Assembly: GCF_001570805.1 (NCBI RefSeq)
Contig: NZ_BCSJ01000013.1
Location: forward strand, 301,410 to 365,409
Reading direction: 5' to 3'
Length of the DNA: 64,000 nt
Source of the DNA: Brevibacterium epidermidis NBRC 14811
GTDB taxonomy: Bacteria > Actinomycetota > Actinomycetes > Actinomycetales > Brevibacteriaceae
The translations under genes and the position numbers were made by a program. Shown piece by piece: positions 8,878-16,544 of the stretch. The notes beneath the pieces are model-generated. The model saw only the letters and a program-made list of their open reading frames with translations, did no database searches and had not been told where the DNA came from. Numbering within the stretch: the stretch's first letter is position 1; each line of letters opens with the position of its first letter.

Positions 8878-8966
8878 CGTCTGCCCTGCAATGCCTACGC
8901 CGTGAGTCAATCCCGCGTGTGCGGCGCTCCGTCACCTCCATTGGGATCACCAACGCCCTACACGCT

Positions 8967-9061
8967 CACATTTCGTACACGTTCGACCACAAAAGGTGCA
9001 GGTTTGCGTCACTTTTCGTTCCAGGCGTCTGTTCGCGCACAGATGTGACGTACGAAATGTG
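8967..9061. repeat. Perfect 12-bp inverted repeat enclosing about 70 bp
   Basis: CACATTTCGTAC at 8967-8978 and GTACGAAATGTG at 9050-9061 are exact reverse complements. GCTCAC occurs on both sides (8964-8969 and 9062-9067), which could be a chance match or a trace of target duplication. No coding content lies inside. This is suggestive only of a small non-autonomous element. Confidence 0.4.
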
Positions 9062-9158
9062 GCTCACTCCGTACGCAGAGTGGTTCCCGCCGGCTGAGCC
9101 TCGGAACCTCCGAGCTGCAGGCCGCGGCTCAGCACCCGGCTTCTGGGCCGCCGGGCTT

Positions 9159-9935
9159 CTAAGCCGACGGTGTGTCGACGGCGCCGCCGAATCGACGGTC
9201 GCGGCGCGCGTACTCTTCGATGGCTGCCCACAGGGTACGACGGTCGACGTCGGGCCACAGCACGTCTTGGAAGACCATCTCGGCATACGCCGTCTGCCAG
9301 AGTAAGAAGTTCGAAGTCCGCTGCTCCCCCGACGACCGCATGAACAGATCGACGTCGGGCACGATGGGTGCGTAGAGGCGGGAGCGGACGGTCTTCTCCG
9401 AGACCTTGCCTGGTTTGAGCTTTCCGGCAGCCACCTCGGCGGTGATCTCATTGATCGCGTCGACGATTTCAGAGCGTCCGCCGTAGTTGACGCAGAACTG
9501 GAGGACGAGGCCTTTGTTGTTCTTCGTCATCTCCGCGGCGGTTTCGAGTTCGTCGATGACCGAGCGCCACAGTCTCCCCCGCCGCCCGGACCATACGATG
9601 CGCACGCCGAGGGCGTTGAGCTCGTCACGACGGCGACGGATGACGTCACGGTTGAAGCCCATGAGGAAGCGCACCTCTTCGGGTGAGCGTTTCCAGTTCT
9701 CCGTCGAGAACGCGTACGCCGACAGATAGTCCACGCCGATCTCGATCGCGCCGTGGATGACGTCGAGCAGCGATGCCTCACCGGCCTTGTGGCCTTCGGT
9801 GCGCGGCAGTCCCCGCTGATTCGCCCACCGACCGTTGCCGTCCATGACGATCGCGACGTGCATGGGCACGAACTTCGCGTCGATGCGCGGAGGCTTCGCT
9901 CCGCTGGGGTGGGCCGGTGGTGCGGGGTAGCTCAT
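9159..9935 (-). CDS. uppS: Isoprenyl transferase (cis-prenyl diphosphate synthase)
   Basis: This 258-residue enzyme condenses isopentenyl diphosphate units to make the long-chain polyprenyl phosphate carrier for peptidoglycan and other wall polymers, acting at the inner face of the membrane. Family signatures are present: [17 protein letters not shown] (catalytic Asp), [22 protein letters not shown], and the C-terminal [19 protein letters not shown]...YAE. The start codon overlaps the recO stop (ATGA), the usual actinobacterial recO-uppS arrangement, so the two are co-translated. Product chain length (decaprenyl or undecaprenyl, or a shorter intermediate) cannot be told from the sequence. Confidence 0.95.
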   Translation of the reverse strand: MSYPAPPAHPSGAKPPRIDAKFVPMHVAIVMDGNGRWANQRGLPRTEGHKAGEASLLDVIHGAIEIGVDYLSAYAFSTENWKRSPEEVRFLMGFNRDVIRRRRDELNALGVRIVWSGRRGRLWRSVIDELETAAEMTKNNKGLVLQFCVNYGGRSEIVDAINEITAEVAAGKLKPGKVSEKTVRSRLYAPIVPDVDLFMRSSGEQRTSNFLLWQTAYAEMVFQDVLWPDVDRRTLWAAIEEYARRDRRFGGAVDTPSA

Positions 9936-10660
9936 GTGCTCTCCAGAACTCGCAGTGATCGGATATTGCGCTCGAGGTGCCAGGACACCCAGTCCGAGAC
10001 CATCTTCGACCCGTCGATCTGATCGTGCAGGTCAGCGGCTTCGGCCTTCTCCCAGTCGCCGGACAGCAGCGCTGCCATATGTTCGAGCGCATCGGTGTCG
10101 GGCAGTGCCGCACCGGAGGGCCGGCAGTTCGTGCACACGGCCCCGCCCAACGCTGCGGAAAACGCACGGTGGGGTCCGGGGCTGCCGCACTGGGCGCAGT
10201 CGAGCAGGCTCGGTGCCCACCCGGCCACGGACATCGCGCGCAGCAGGTACGCATCGAGGGACAGCCTCGGCGGGTGTTCGCGGTTGCACAGCGATCGGAT
10301 AGCAGAGACGAGGAGGAGGAAATGCGTGCGGGACTGTGGTTCGGCTTCGGTGATGCTGCGTGCCGTTTCCGCCATCACCGAGGCGGCCGAATAGACATCG
10401 AAGTCCGTGGCGATTCCGCGAGCGAAGGGCTCAACCAGCTCGACCTGGGTGACGATGTCGAGGCTGCGCCCGACATGGCATTGCAGGTCGACGAGCATAA
10501 AGGGTTCGAGGCGGGAGCCGAACCGCGATTTCGTCCGGCGCACCCCCTTTGCAACGGCACGGACGAGGCCGTGGCTGCGAGTGAGCACGGTGACGATGCG
10601 GTCGGCTTCGCCGAGCTTGTGCCCCTGGAGCACGATGCCTTCATCACGATAGTTGTGCAC
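9932..10660 (-). CDS. recO: DNA repair protein RecO
   Basis: This 242-residue recombination mediator loads RecA on SSB-coated single-stranded DNA in the RecFOR pathway. The N-terminal OB-fold starts [27 protein letters not shown]. The C-terminal half carries a CxxC...CxxC zinc site (CAQCG and CTNCR) around residues 158-180. The start is GTG at 10660. Directly upstream the minus strand reads GATAATGGCCGG, a -10-like hexamer only six bases from the start, so the transcript from this site may be leaderless. uppS follows with a 4-bp overlap. A long hairpin at 10759-10823 separates it from leuA upstream. Confidence 0.93.
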   Translation of the reverse strand: MHNYRDEGIVLQGHKLGEADRIVTVLTRSHGLVRAVAKGVRRTKSRFGSRLEPFMLVDLQCHVGRSLDIVTQVELVEPFARGIATDFDVYSAASVMAETARSITEAEPQSRTHFLLLVSAIRSLCNREHPPRLSLDAYLLRAMSVAGWAPSLLDCAQCGSPGPHRAFSAALGGAVCTNCRPSGAALPDTDALEHMAALLSGDWEKAEAADLHDQIDGSKMVSDWVSWHLERNIRSLRVLEST

Positions 10661-10758
10661 CCGGCCATTATCGCAGAGCGCGGCGGGGAACCATCCCCGC
10701 CGCGCTCTGCGACTGCTGTGAGATCAGGCGCGAAGTCCCTTTGAGGATCAAAAGGTTT

Positions 10759-10823
10759 CGGTCAACGCGAAAGTCGAAAGTATCGTCGCTGGCGACGACT
10801 TTTTCGACTTTCGCGTTGACCGA
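10759..10823. repeat. 65-bp perfect-arm hairpin between leuA and recO
   Basis: The outer arms of 21 bp (10759-10779, beginning CGGTCAACGCGAAAGTCG, and 10803-10823, ending GCGTTGACCG) match perfectly. An inner pair TCGTCG/CGACGA (10783-10788 and 10793-10798) closes a CTGG loop, leaving a 3-base by 4-base internal bulge. On the minus strand the stem is followed by AAACCTTTTGATC, so it may terminate leuA transcription. The arms are much longer than an ordinary terminator needs. Confidence 0.75.
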
Positions 10824-10836
10824 GAGCCCACCGGCC

Positions 10837-12600
10837 TCAGTTCTGGCGTTCCCGTGCGGCGCGGTTGACCGCGGAGACAACGGCTTTGAGCGAGGCCTTC
10901 GTGATGTTCGGGTGCAGTCCGGCACCCCAGACGACGCGGTCGCCGACGGCGAGTTCGACATAGGCTGCGGCGTTGGTGTCCGCGCCGGAGCCGACGGCGT
11001 GCTCGGAGTAGTCCTGAAGTCGGACGTCGACGTCGAACTGGTCGATGAGGATCTTCACCAGCGCATCGATCGGTCCGTTGCCGCGTCCTTCGTAGGTGCG
11101 TTCCTGACCGTCGACGATGAGGTCGACCTCGATGCGCTCTGCGGAGGAACCGGAGCCGTCGGTGTTGCTCGACTCGGTGCGCAGGCCGACGATCTGGAAG
11201 CGGCCCCAAGCCGTTTCCGGGTCGTCGGAGGGCAGGTATTCGTAGTTGAAGATGCGGCGGATCTCTTCGCTGGTGACTTCACCGCCGGCCTCGGTGTGCT
11301 GCTGCACGGCGCGCGAGAATTCGACCTGCATGCGGCGCGGCAGTTCGAGTCCGTGCTCGCTCTTGAGCAGGTAGGTCACTCCGCCCTTGCCGGACTGCGA
11401 GTTCACGCGGATGATCGCCTCGTAGGAGCGGCCCAGGTCCTTCGGATCGACCGGCAGGTAGGGCATGTCCCATTCCATGAGGTCGACCGGGGTGCCCTGT
11501 GCGTTCGCCTTCTTCTCACGGTCGGCGAAGGCCTTGTTGATCGCGTCCTGGTGCGAGCCCGAGAACGAGGTGAAGACGAGGTCGCCGCCGTAGGGGTGAC
11601 GTTCGTGGACGCCGATCTGGTTGCATTCGGTGACGGTGTGGATGACTTCGTCGATATCGGAGAAGTCGAGTTCCGGATCAACGCCCTGCGTGTACAGGTT
11701 CAGGGCGACGGTGACGAGGTCGAGGTTGCCGGTGCGCTCACCGTTGCCGAACAGGCAGCCTTCGATGCGGTCCGCTCCGGCCATCATTCCGAGCTCCGCT
11801 GCGGCCACGCCGGTGCCCCGGTCGTTGTGCGGGTGCAGGGACACGGCCACTTCGTCGCGGTAGGGCATGTTGCGGCAGAACCATTCGATCTGGTCCGCAT
11901 AGGTGTTCGGGGTGCCGCGTTCGACGGTGGCGGGCAGGTTGACGACGGTTTCCCGTCCGGCGGCGGGCTGCCACATATCGAGCACGCTGCCGACGATGTC
12001 GAGGGCGAACTCGGGTTCGGTGTCGACGAAGATCTCCGGCGAGTACTGGTAGCCGAAGTCAGCGTCGGACAGCAGCGTCTCGGCATGCTTCATCACGGCC
12101 TGAGTGCCCTGCAGTGCGATATCGCGAGTCTGGTCATAGCCGTCGCCGTCGAAGCCGAAGACGACCTTGCGGAAGACCGGCGCGGTCGCGTTGTAGAGGT
12201 GAACGGTGGGCTTCTTCGCGCCGACGAGGGATTCGACGGTGCGTTCGATGAGATCTTCGCGAGCCTGGGTGAGCACGGAGATCCGGACGTCATCGGGGAT
12301 CGCGTCCTGTTCGATGATCTCGCGGACGAAGTCGAAGTCGACCTGGCTGGCAGCCGGGAAACCGACCTCGATCTCCTTGAAGCCGAGCTTGACGAGCAGG
12401 TCGAACATCTTTCGTTTGCGGTCCGGTGTCATCGGGTCGATGAGCGCCTGGTTGCCGTCGCGCAGGTCGGTGCTCAGCCACCGAGGCGCTTTGCTGATGA
12501 TCTGGTCCGGCCAGGTGCGATCGCGCATATCCAGTGCGATGCGGTCCTGGAACGACTTGTATTTGCCGAACGGCATGGGAGAAGGCTTCTGCAGTTTCAT
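10837..12600 (-). CDS. leuA: 2-isopropylmalate synthase
   Basis: This 587-residue enzyme makes the first committed step of leucine synthesis, from 2-ketoisovalerate and acetyl-CoA. The TIM-barrel catalytic part contains STDLRDGNQALIDPM with the metal Asp and the HxH metal site in VSLHPHNDRGTGVAAAE. The C-terminal regulatory domain (about 450-575) for leucine feedback is present. Length matches the longer actinobacterial class II form. The ribosome-binding site is AGAGGAACA before ATG at 12600. Upstream, a 14-codon leader ORF with three adjacent Leu codons and a hairpin indicates leucine-controlled attenuation. It stands alone and is separated from recO by a long hairpin. Confidence 0.96.
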   Translation of the reverse strand: MKLQKPSPMPFGKYKSFQDRIALDMRDRTWPDQIISKAPRWLSTDLRDGNQALIDPMTPDRKRKMFDLLVKLGFKEIEVGFPAASQVDFDFVREIIEQDAIPDDVRISVLTQAREDLIERTVESLVGAKKPTVHLYNATAPVFRKVVFGFDGDGYDQTRDIALQGTQAVMKHAETLLSDADFGYQYSPEIFVDTEPEFALDIVGSVLDMWQPAAGRETVVNLPATVERGTPNTYADQIEWFCRNMPYRDEVAVSLHPHNDRGTGVAAAELGMMAGADRIEGCLFGNGERTGNLDLVTVALNLYTQGVDPELDFSDIDEVIHTVTECNQIGVHERHPYGGDLVFTSFSGSHQDAINKAFADREKKANAQGTPVDLMEWDMPYLPVDPKDLGRSYEAIIRVNSQSGKGGVTYLLKSEHGLELPRRMQVEFSRAVQQHTEAGGEVTSEEIRRIFNYEYLPSDDPETAWGRFQIVGLRTESSNTDGSGSSAERIEVDLIVDGQERTYEGRGNGPIDALVKILIDQFDVDVRLQDYSEHAVGSGADTNAAAYVELAVGDRVVWGAGLHPNITKASLKAVVSAVNRAARERQN

Positions 12601-12647
12601 TGTTCCTCTATCTCTGTTTCTCAGCGCTTGACCAGCATACGAGGACT

Positions 12648-12685
12648 CCGCGACGAGCGTGCTGTCCGTTCAGGACTCGTCGCGG
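12648..12685 (-). promoter_or_regulatory. leuA attenuator hairpin
   Basis: On the minus strand CCGCGACGAG (12685-12676) pairs with CTCGTCGCGG (12657-12648), a perfect 10-bp stem that begins inside the last codons of the leader peptide. GGACTC (plus-strand sense) occurs at both 12643-12648 and 12673-12678, offering alternative pairings. A ribosome stalled at the Leu codons would alter which stem forms, the standard logic of leucine attenuation. There is no T run, so it could control translation or Rho rather than intrinsic termination. Confidence 0.5.
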
Positions 12686-12714
12686 CAAGGAAGGAGGAGG
12701 AACCTGATAGCCAC
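12670..12714 (-). CDS. leuA leader peptide
   Basis: A GTG-started 14-codon frame reads MAIRFLLLPCRDES, with three consecutive leucine codons (CTC CTC CTT). It ends 69 bases before leuA and overlaps the left arm of a 10-bp hairpin. Leu-rich leader peptides before leuA are known in actinobacteria. The start codon is uncertain: the GGGGG stretch upstream is a rather distant ribosome-binding site. The Leu run, short length and hairpin together support the call. Confidence 0.6.
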   Translation of the reverse strand: MAIRFLLLPCRDES

Positions 12715-12858
12715 ACGGTCACCGTAGTCCCCCTTCTTCGTTCCGTCCGAATCGAGTCCACATCCTAAGATCGCCGAGGCGGCTCCGCCCGGGCCGTGCA
12801 CCATCCGTCCGGGCCCGGCGGAGTCCCCGAATTCGACGGTGTCGACCTGGTTGTCGAC

Positions 12859-14169
12859 TTACTTGAGGAAGTCGACCGAGGCGCGGCGGACGTTGAATCC
12901 GACTCCGGTGTCATCGGACTTGCAGGTCATGCCCTCTTCGCTGGAGGTGCATGTCATTCCCGCGGCGGAGATCGAGTCCCCGTAGCCGAGGACGCGTGCC
13001 GGTCCGTTGCTCTCGGGTGCTTCGACGCAGGAGAATCCAGCGCCTTCTTTGTTCGCCACGACGATGGAGCCCCAGTCGTCGAGCTTGCAGTCCTCGGGTT
13101 TCTGCGGTGGTGAGTAGTCGTAGTCCTTGATCACGCAGCGCGCGCGTTCGGAGTCGATGGTGCAGGCGATGTTGCCCGACGGAGAGGTGAAGGTCTCTTC
13201 GGCCACAGGTGCCTTCGAACTGCCCGAATCGGATGGTTCGGGGTCGTCGGACTGGCCGATCGACGGCTCGTCCGTGGGGCCGACTGTGGTGGTGTCATCG
13301 CCCTGGGTCGAGTCCCAGACGATATAGCCAACGATTCCGAGCGCCAGAACGAGTGCGATTGCTGCGAGCACCCACAGCCACGCGGGAACCTTCTTCGTGT
13401 TCGAGCGTCGACCATAAGGGCCCTGCGGTCCGCCAGGGCCGCCGGAATACCCCGGCCCACCGGGACCTCCCGGGCCACCAGGACCTCCTGGACCGCCGGG
13501 TCCGCCTGGACCGGCAGGTCCGCCCGGCCCATAACCGGCACCGTAGCCGGCAGGTGCGGCAGCGTAGGCAGGACCGTGGCCGGCCTGCCCATATCCGGGT
13601 CCGCCGGGGTGCCCGGCGCCGGGCTGAGCGTAGTCGGGTCCCGCCGGCGCCTGCACGGGCCCAGCGGACTGCGGCGGCGGTGGGGCCTGACCGGCAGCAC
13701 CGAATTCGCCGCCCCACTGCCCCTGATGAGGGTGGGGTTCGGGCTGTTGAGGGTGAGCATCGGGCTGAGGCGGGCGAGGCTCTGCCTGGTTCGGGTCGGC
13801 AGGAGCCGTCTGCGATCCTGGCAGCGGATTCCACTGTTTCGGAGCCGAAGCCGCTTCGGCGGCGGCGATGTCATCGGAGTTCACCTTGCGCGGCGCGGCC
13901 GGCAGCCCTCCGGTCTCGTACCCTTCGGCGGCGGCGAGTCCGCGCAGCTCTTCGAGGCTGAGCACCTCGGTGGCATCGGTGCCATCGGATTCGACCATCG
14001 ACCGCAGCCTCTGAAGTTCTGCGGGAGTCAGCGCTTGGGTGGAGCCATCGGCGGCCGCGGACTCATCCTCGCCGATGAACAACTGGGTTGTGATCGACTC
14101 GGGAGACTCCTCGGCCGGCTTCCGACGCCCGGGGCGCGGAGGGTGGTTCGGCACAGGTGGAATGCTCAT
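12859..14169 (-). CDS. Proline/glycine-rich single-pass membrane protein, DUF6636-like ectodomain
   Basis: Three parts are visible in these 436 residues. The first is an acidic, then Pro/Gln/Gly-rich cytoplasmic region with a run of GPGGPGGPGG collagen-like repeats (about 215-250). Next is one membrane helix (VPAWLWVLAAIALVLALGIV, about 270-290). Last is an external domain with six cysteines (NIACTI, ARCVIKDYDY, EDCKLDDWG, FSCVEAP, MTCTS, MTCKS) resembling DUF6636-type secreted domains. The repeat DNA is a 9-bp tandem and is likely to vary in length between strains. Function is unknown; proline-rich cytoplasmic arms in actinobacteria often recruit partners. It is divergent from the transpeptidase lipoprotein gene, 60 bp away. 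Confidence 0.6.
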   Translation of the reverse strand: MSIPPVPNHPPRPGRRKPAEESPESITTQLFIGEDESAAADGSTQALTPAELQRLRSMVESDGTDATEVLSLEELRGLAAAEGYETGGLPAAPRKVNSDDIAAAEAASAPKQWNPLPGSQTAPADPNQAEPRPPQPDAHPQQPEPHPHQGQWGGEFGAAGQAPPPPQSAGPVQAPAGPDYAQPGAGHPGGPGYGQAGHGPAYAAAPAGYGAGYGPGGPAGPGGPGGPGGPGGPGGPGGPGYSGGPGGPQGPYGRRSNTKKVPAWLWVLAAIALVLALGIVGYIVWDSTQGDDTTTVGPTDEPSIGQSDDPEPSDSGSSKAPVAEETFTSPSGNIACTIDSERARCVIKDYDYSPPQKPEDCKLDDWGSIVVANKEGAGFSCVEAPESNGPARVLGYGDSISAAGMTCTSSEEGMTCKSDDTGVGFNVRRASVDFLK

Positions 14170-14229
14170 GGTGTCATTTTCGCATAGTCGCTACCGGCGA
14201 GTTCTCATACCTCGTGAGATGATGACCTC

Positions 14230-15084
14230 ATGTCCAATGGAGTCTACCGGCGAGCGGGACTGCCCGCGCTTCTCGCATGTGCTCTGCTGGTGACTGCCTG
14301 CGGCGCCGATGCCGACGGCAGCACGGACGATTCGGGATCAGTCGAATCCGCCGGTTTCGCCGCTCCCGCACAGCAGACGAGCTTCGGTGATTTCGCCGCC
14401 CCAGCCCAGGACTCCCCCACCGGATCCGACTCCGCATCAACCTCCACGGACCAGTCCGATGATCAGTCCGGCACCGAGGCGACCGGCCCGGTCCATCCCG
14501 TCCCTGTCCCCGGTCTGACGAAGGAGTTCGCGGACCAGATCCCGGCAGAGACCTCACAGGTCCTCGTCGCGACCTCGCCGACGGCTGACTCCGAGAAGTC
14601 GAGCCTGAGCTTCTATGAGTTCACGGACGAGAAGTGGAAGAAGCTCAAGACCTTCGACACCCACAACGGCTCCAACGGATGGCTGAAGGATCGCCGCGAA
14701 GGTGACAAGACCACCCCGATCGGTGTGTTCACACTCAGCGACGCGGGCGGTTTCAAAGCGAACCCGGGCACCGAGCTGCCGTACACCCAGGACAATCGTC
14801 TGCCTTCCTCGGCGACGGTGGCCTATGGGGCGAACTACGAATCGGTCTTCGACTACATCATCGCCATCGACTACAACCGCAAGCCCGGCACCGCGCCGAC
14901 GGACAAGACCCGGCCGATGGGCTGGGACAAGGGCGGCGGAATCTGGCTGCATCTCGACCACGATTCGGGAACGAACGGCTGTGTCACCCTCGACGAGGCG
15001 GATCTCAAATGGATCATGCGCACGATCGATCCCGACGCCCACCCGCGAATCGCCATGGGTCCGGCAACTGAGCTGAAGAAATAG
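14230..15084 (+). CDS. Lipoprotein with YkuD-type L,D-transpeptidase domain
   Basis: This 284-residue secreted lipoprotein has a signal peptide ending in a lipobox at Cys24 (LLVTAC). A Ser/Thr/Asp-rich linker of about 60 residues follows. The catalytic domain contains GDKTTPIGVFTL and the active-site motif HLDHDSGTNGCVTL, in which the Cys is the acylated nucleophile and the upstream His is its partner. YkuD enzymes make 3-3 crosslinks in peptidoglycan or attach proteins to it, outside the membrane. Members with a long lysozyme-like approach (DTHNGSNGWLKDRREGD) are common in actinobacteria and their physiological target is often unknown. The small reductase-like gene begins 48 bp downstream, probably in the same transcript. 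Confidence 0.82.
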   Translation: MSNGVYRRAGLPALLACALLVTACGADADGSTDDSGSVESAGFAAPAQQTSFGDFAAPAQDSPTGSDSASTSTDQSDDQSGTEATGPVHPVPVPGLTKEFADQIPAETSQVLVATSPTADSEKSSLSFYEFTDEKWKKLKTFDTHNGSNGWLKDRREGDKTTPIGVFTLSDAGGFKANPGTELPYTQDNRLPSSATVAYGANYESVFDYIIAIDYNRKPGTAPTDKTRPMGWDKGGGIWLHLDHDSGTNGCVTLDEADLKWIMRTIDPDAHPRIAMGPATELKK

Positions 15085-15132
15085 CCGCACTCAAGAAACA
15101 GCAGAGCCGAAGAAGCAGAAGAGCAGGAGCCC

Positions 15133-15726
15133 GTGCGCCATCTCATCATCTCCCTCGTCCAGTCGATCAACGGATCCTTCGCCGAAGACGGCTGGTCGAC
15201 CGGAGTGTCCACGGACGCTGATTTCCGGCGCTTCCTCGCTCTGCGTCGCGGCGCGAATGCGATCATCATCGACCGTCGGACCGCGCTGAATCCGCAGCTG
15301 CCCGTCATCAACGCTGCCGGCAAGACGCTCGAGCACACGCCCGTGTATGTGCTCACCGAGTCCGATCCGACGGCCCTGCAAAGCGAGCTCGACGCTCGCG
15401 GACTCGACTACCGTGCTCAGCATTTCAGTGCGGACACCGTCACCGAGGTGGCCGCCTCACTCCCGACGGCTGCGTCCCCCCAATCGCGAAAGTCCCCAGA
15501 GCCGGCACCATCGGACGACGTAGTGCTGCTGTGCGAATCAGGTCCGAATCTCGCGTTCCGGCTGCTCGAGCACTATCCGGGCGCGGAACTGCATCTGAGC
15601 GTGAGCCCGCGCTATATCCGCACGCCCGGCAGTCATTTCTCCGGGCTCGAGGCGAAGATCGATCTGGACCTCATCGACGTCTGCACCGAGGACGGCCAGG
15701 TCTTCCTCCGCTACCGCCGCGCCTGA
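15133..15726 (+). CDS. RibD C-terminal/dihydrofolate-reductase-fold protein
   Basis: This 197-residue protein has the start of the RibD_C fold (HLIISLVQSINGSFAEDGWSTGVSTDADFRRFLALRRGANAIIIDRRTAL). Family members are NADPH-dependent reductases of pyrimidine intermediates, or orphan relatives. Residues 110-130 are a Ser/Pro-rich insertion (SLPTAASPQSRKSPEPAPSD) and the second half is shorter than in true RibD, so catalysis is doubtful. The start is GTG at 15133 with AGCAGGAGC before it. It is probably co-transcribed with the upstream transpeptidase. No riboflavin genes are nearby, so a role in riboflavin synthesis is not supported. Confidence 0.6.
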   Translation: MRHLIISLVQSINGSFAEDGWSTGVSTDADFRRFLALRRGANAIIIDRRTALNPQLPVINAAGKTLEHTPVYVLTESDPTALQSELDARGLDYRAQHFSADTVTEVAASLPTAASPQSRKSPEPAPSDDVVLLCESGPNLAFRLLEHYPGAELHLSVSPRYIRTPGSHFSGLEAKIDLDLIDVCTEDGQVFLRYRRA

Positions 15727-15744
15727 GCACGAGACTCAGCCGTC

Positions 15745-16473
15745 TTATTTCTCAGCGTTTGCGTGGATCTCCGTGCTCACGTCGAAGCGTTCGGGTGAGT
15801 GCAGGATCGGGGTGAGTGCTTCGGCCACCTCGGCGAGGGGAACTGTATCGACTCCCCCGGTCAGATCATTACGATCGTCGCCGCCGATGGGGGCCATGAT
15901 CCGCAGCTCTCTGAAGTCCACGGTCGTCGATTCCGCCGAGGCGACCTCGATGAGCATCTTCTGCGCAGCACCGAAGACGCTGATCGCCCCGGACCCGGTG
16001 AGCGCCTCGACGCTGGCGACTCCATTGAGGGCGAGATGGACGAACCGGGTGGGCGCCGGTTCTGCAGACGTTGCACTGTCAGTGGACGAATCGGCTGAGC
16101 GCTCAGACGTGCCGCCTCCTTCCGACCGATCATCGGCCAGGGACTGCGAGATCGCACAGGCGGTGAAGTGTCCGCGCAGATAGGAGTCGTAGTCCGCATC
16201 GAACTTCGCCAGACCTCGGTCGAGCACCGGTTCGTCGATGTACCACCCGCCGATGGCGGCGATGACGGCATCGACCGGGGGCAGGTCAGCGGAGGCGAGC
16301 GCCGAGGTGACGGCTTCCGGTTCGTCCACCCAGTCCGGCACGATCACCGGTTCGTACGCCGTCTCCGTTTCCGGGCGACGACGCACGATCCCGGTGACCG
16401 TGTGGTGCTGACTGAGCAGTCGGGCGAGACCGGCCCCGACGTGGCCGGAGGCGCCGAAGAGGAGGATGTGCAT
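15745..16473 (-). CDS. NAD(P)-binding Rossmann-fold protein (SDR/NmrA-like)
   Basis: This 242-residue protein opens with a clear dinucleotide-binding motif, MHILLFGASGHVGAGLARLL, typical of atypical short-chain dehydrogenases. A disordered Ser/Thr/Glu-rich insertion (about 118-143) interrupts the fold. No YxxxK catalytic pair was recognised, but a FGAAQKMLIEVAS segment occupies the expected helix, so it may bind cofactor without classical SDR chemistry. Substrate is unknown. It converges on the RibD-like gene (18-bp gap) and is followed by the amidase gene on the same strand upstream. Confidence 0.62.
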   Translation of the reverse strand: MHILLFGASGHVGAGLARLLSQHHTVTGIVRRRPETETAYEPVIVPDWVDEPEAVTSALASADLPPVDAVIAAIGGWYIDEPVLDRGLAKFDADYDSYLRGHFTACAISQSLADDRSEGGGTSERSADSSTDSATSAEPAPTRFVHLALNGVASVEALTGSGAISVFGAAQKMLIEVASAESTTVDFRELRIMAPIGGDDRNDLTGGVDTVPLAEVAEALTPILHSPERFDVSTEIHANAEK

Positions 16474-16544
16474 GACGGCAGTCTATGCTCCCCGCTCTTC
16501 AGCGTCCTATCTCCGCAAGCGCACCTCCGCAGAGGAACACGCGA

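Larger units (their letters stand above)
8757..9158. other. 402-bp intergenic region between helicase and uppS 3' ends
   Basis: Both flanking genes end here, so no promoter is needed, yet the gap is long. It contains the helicase terminator (8841-8877) and a widely spaced perfect 12-bp inverted repeat (8967-8978 and 9050-9061). No ORF has a ribosome-binding site or recognisable protein. The inverted repeat encloses about 70 bases and could bound a small mobile-element remnant or form an RNA stem. Confidence 0.4.

Noticed and set aside
6948..8891. Open frame of 647 codons antisense to the DEAD-box helicase
   Set aside because: Same codon-bias effect; all helicase motifs are on the plus strand.
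10741..12768. Open frame of 675 codons antisense to leuA and its leader
   Set aside because: Covers leuA and the hairpins, with no protein family features.
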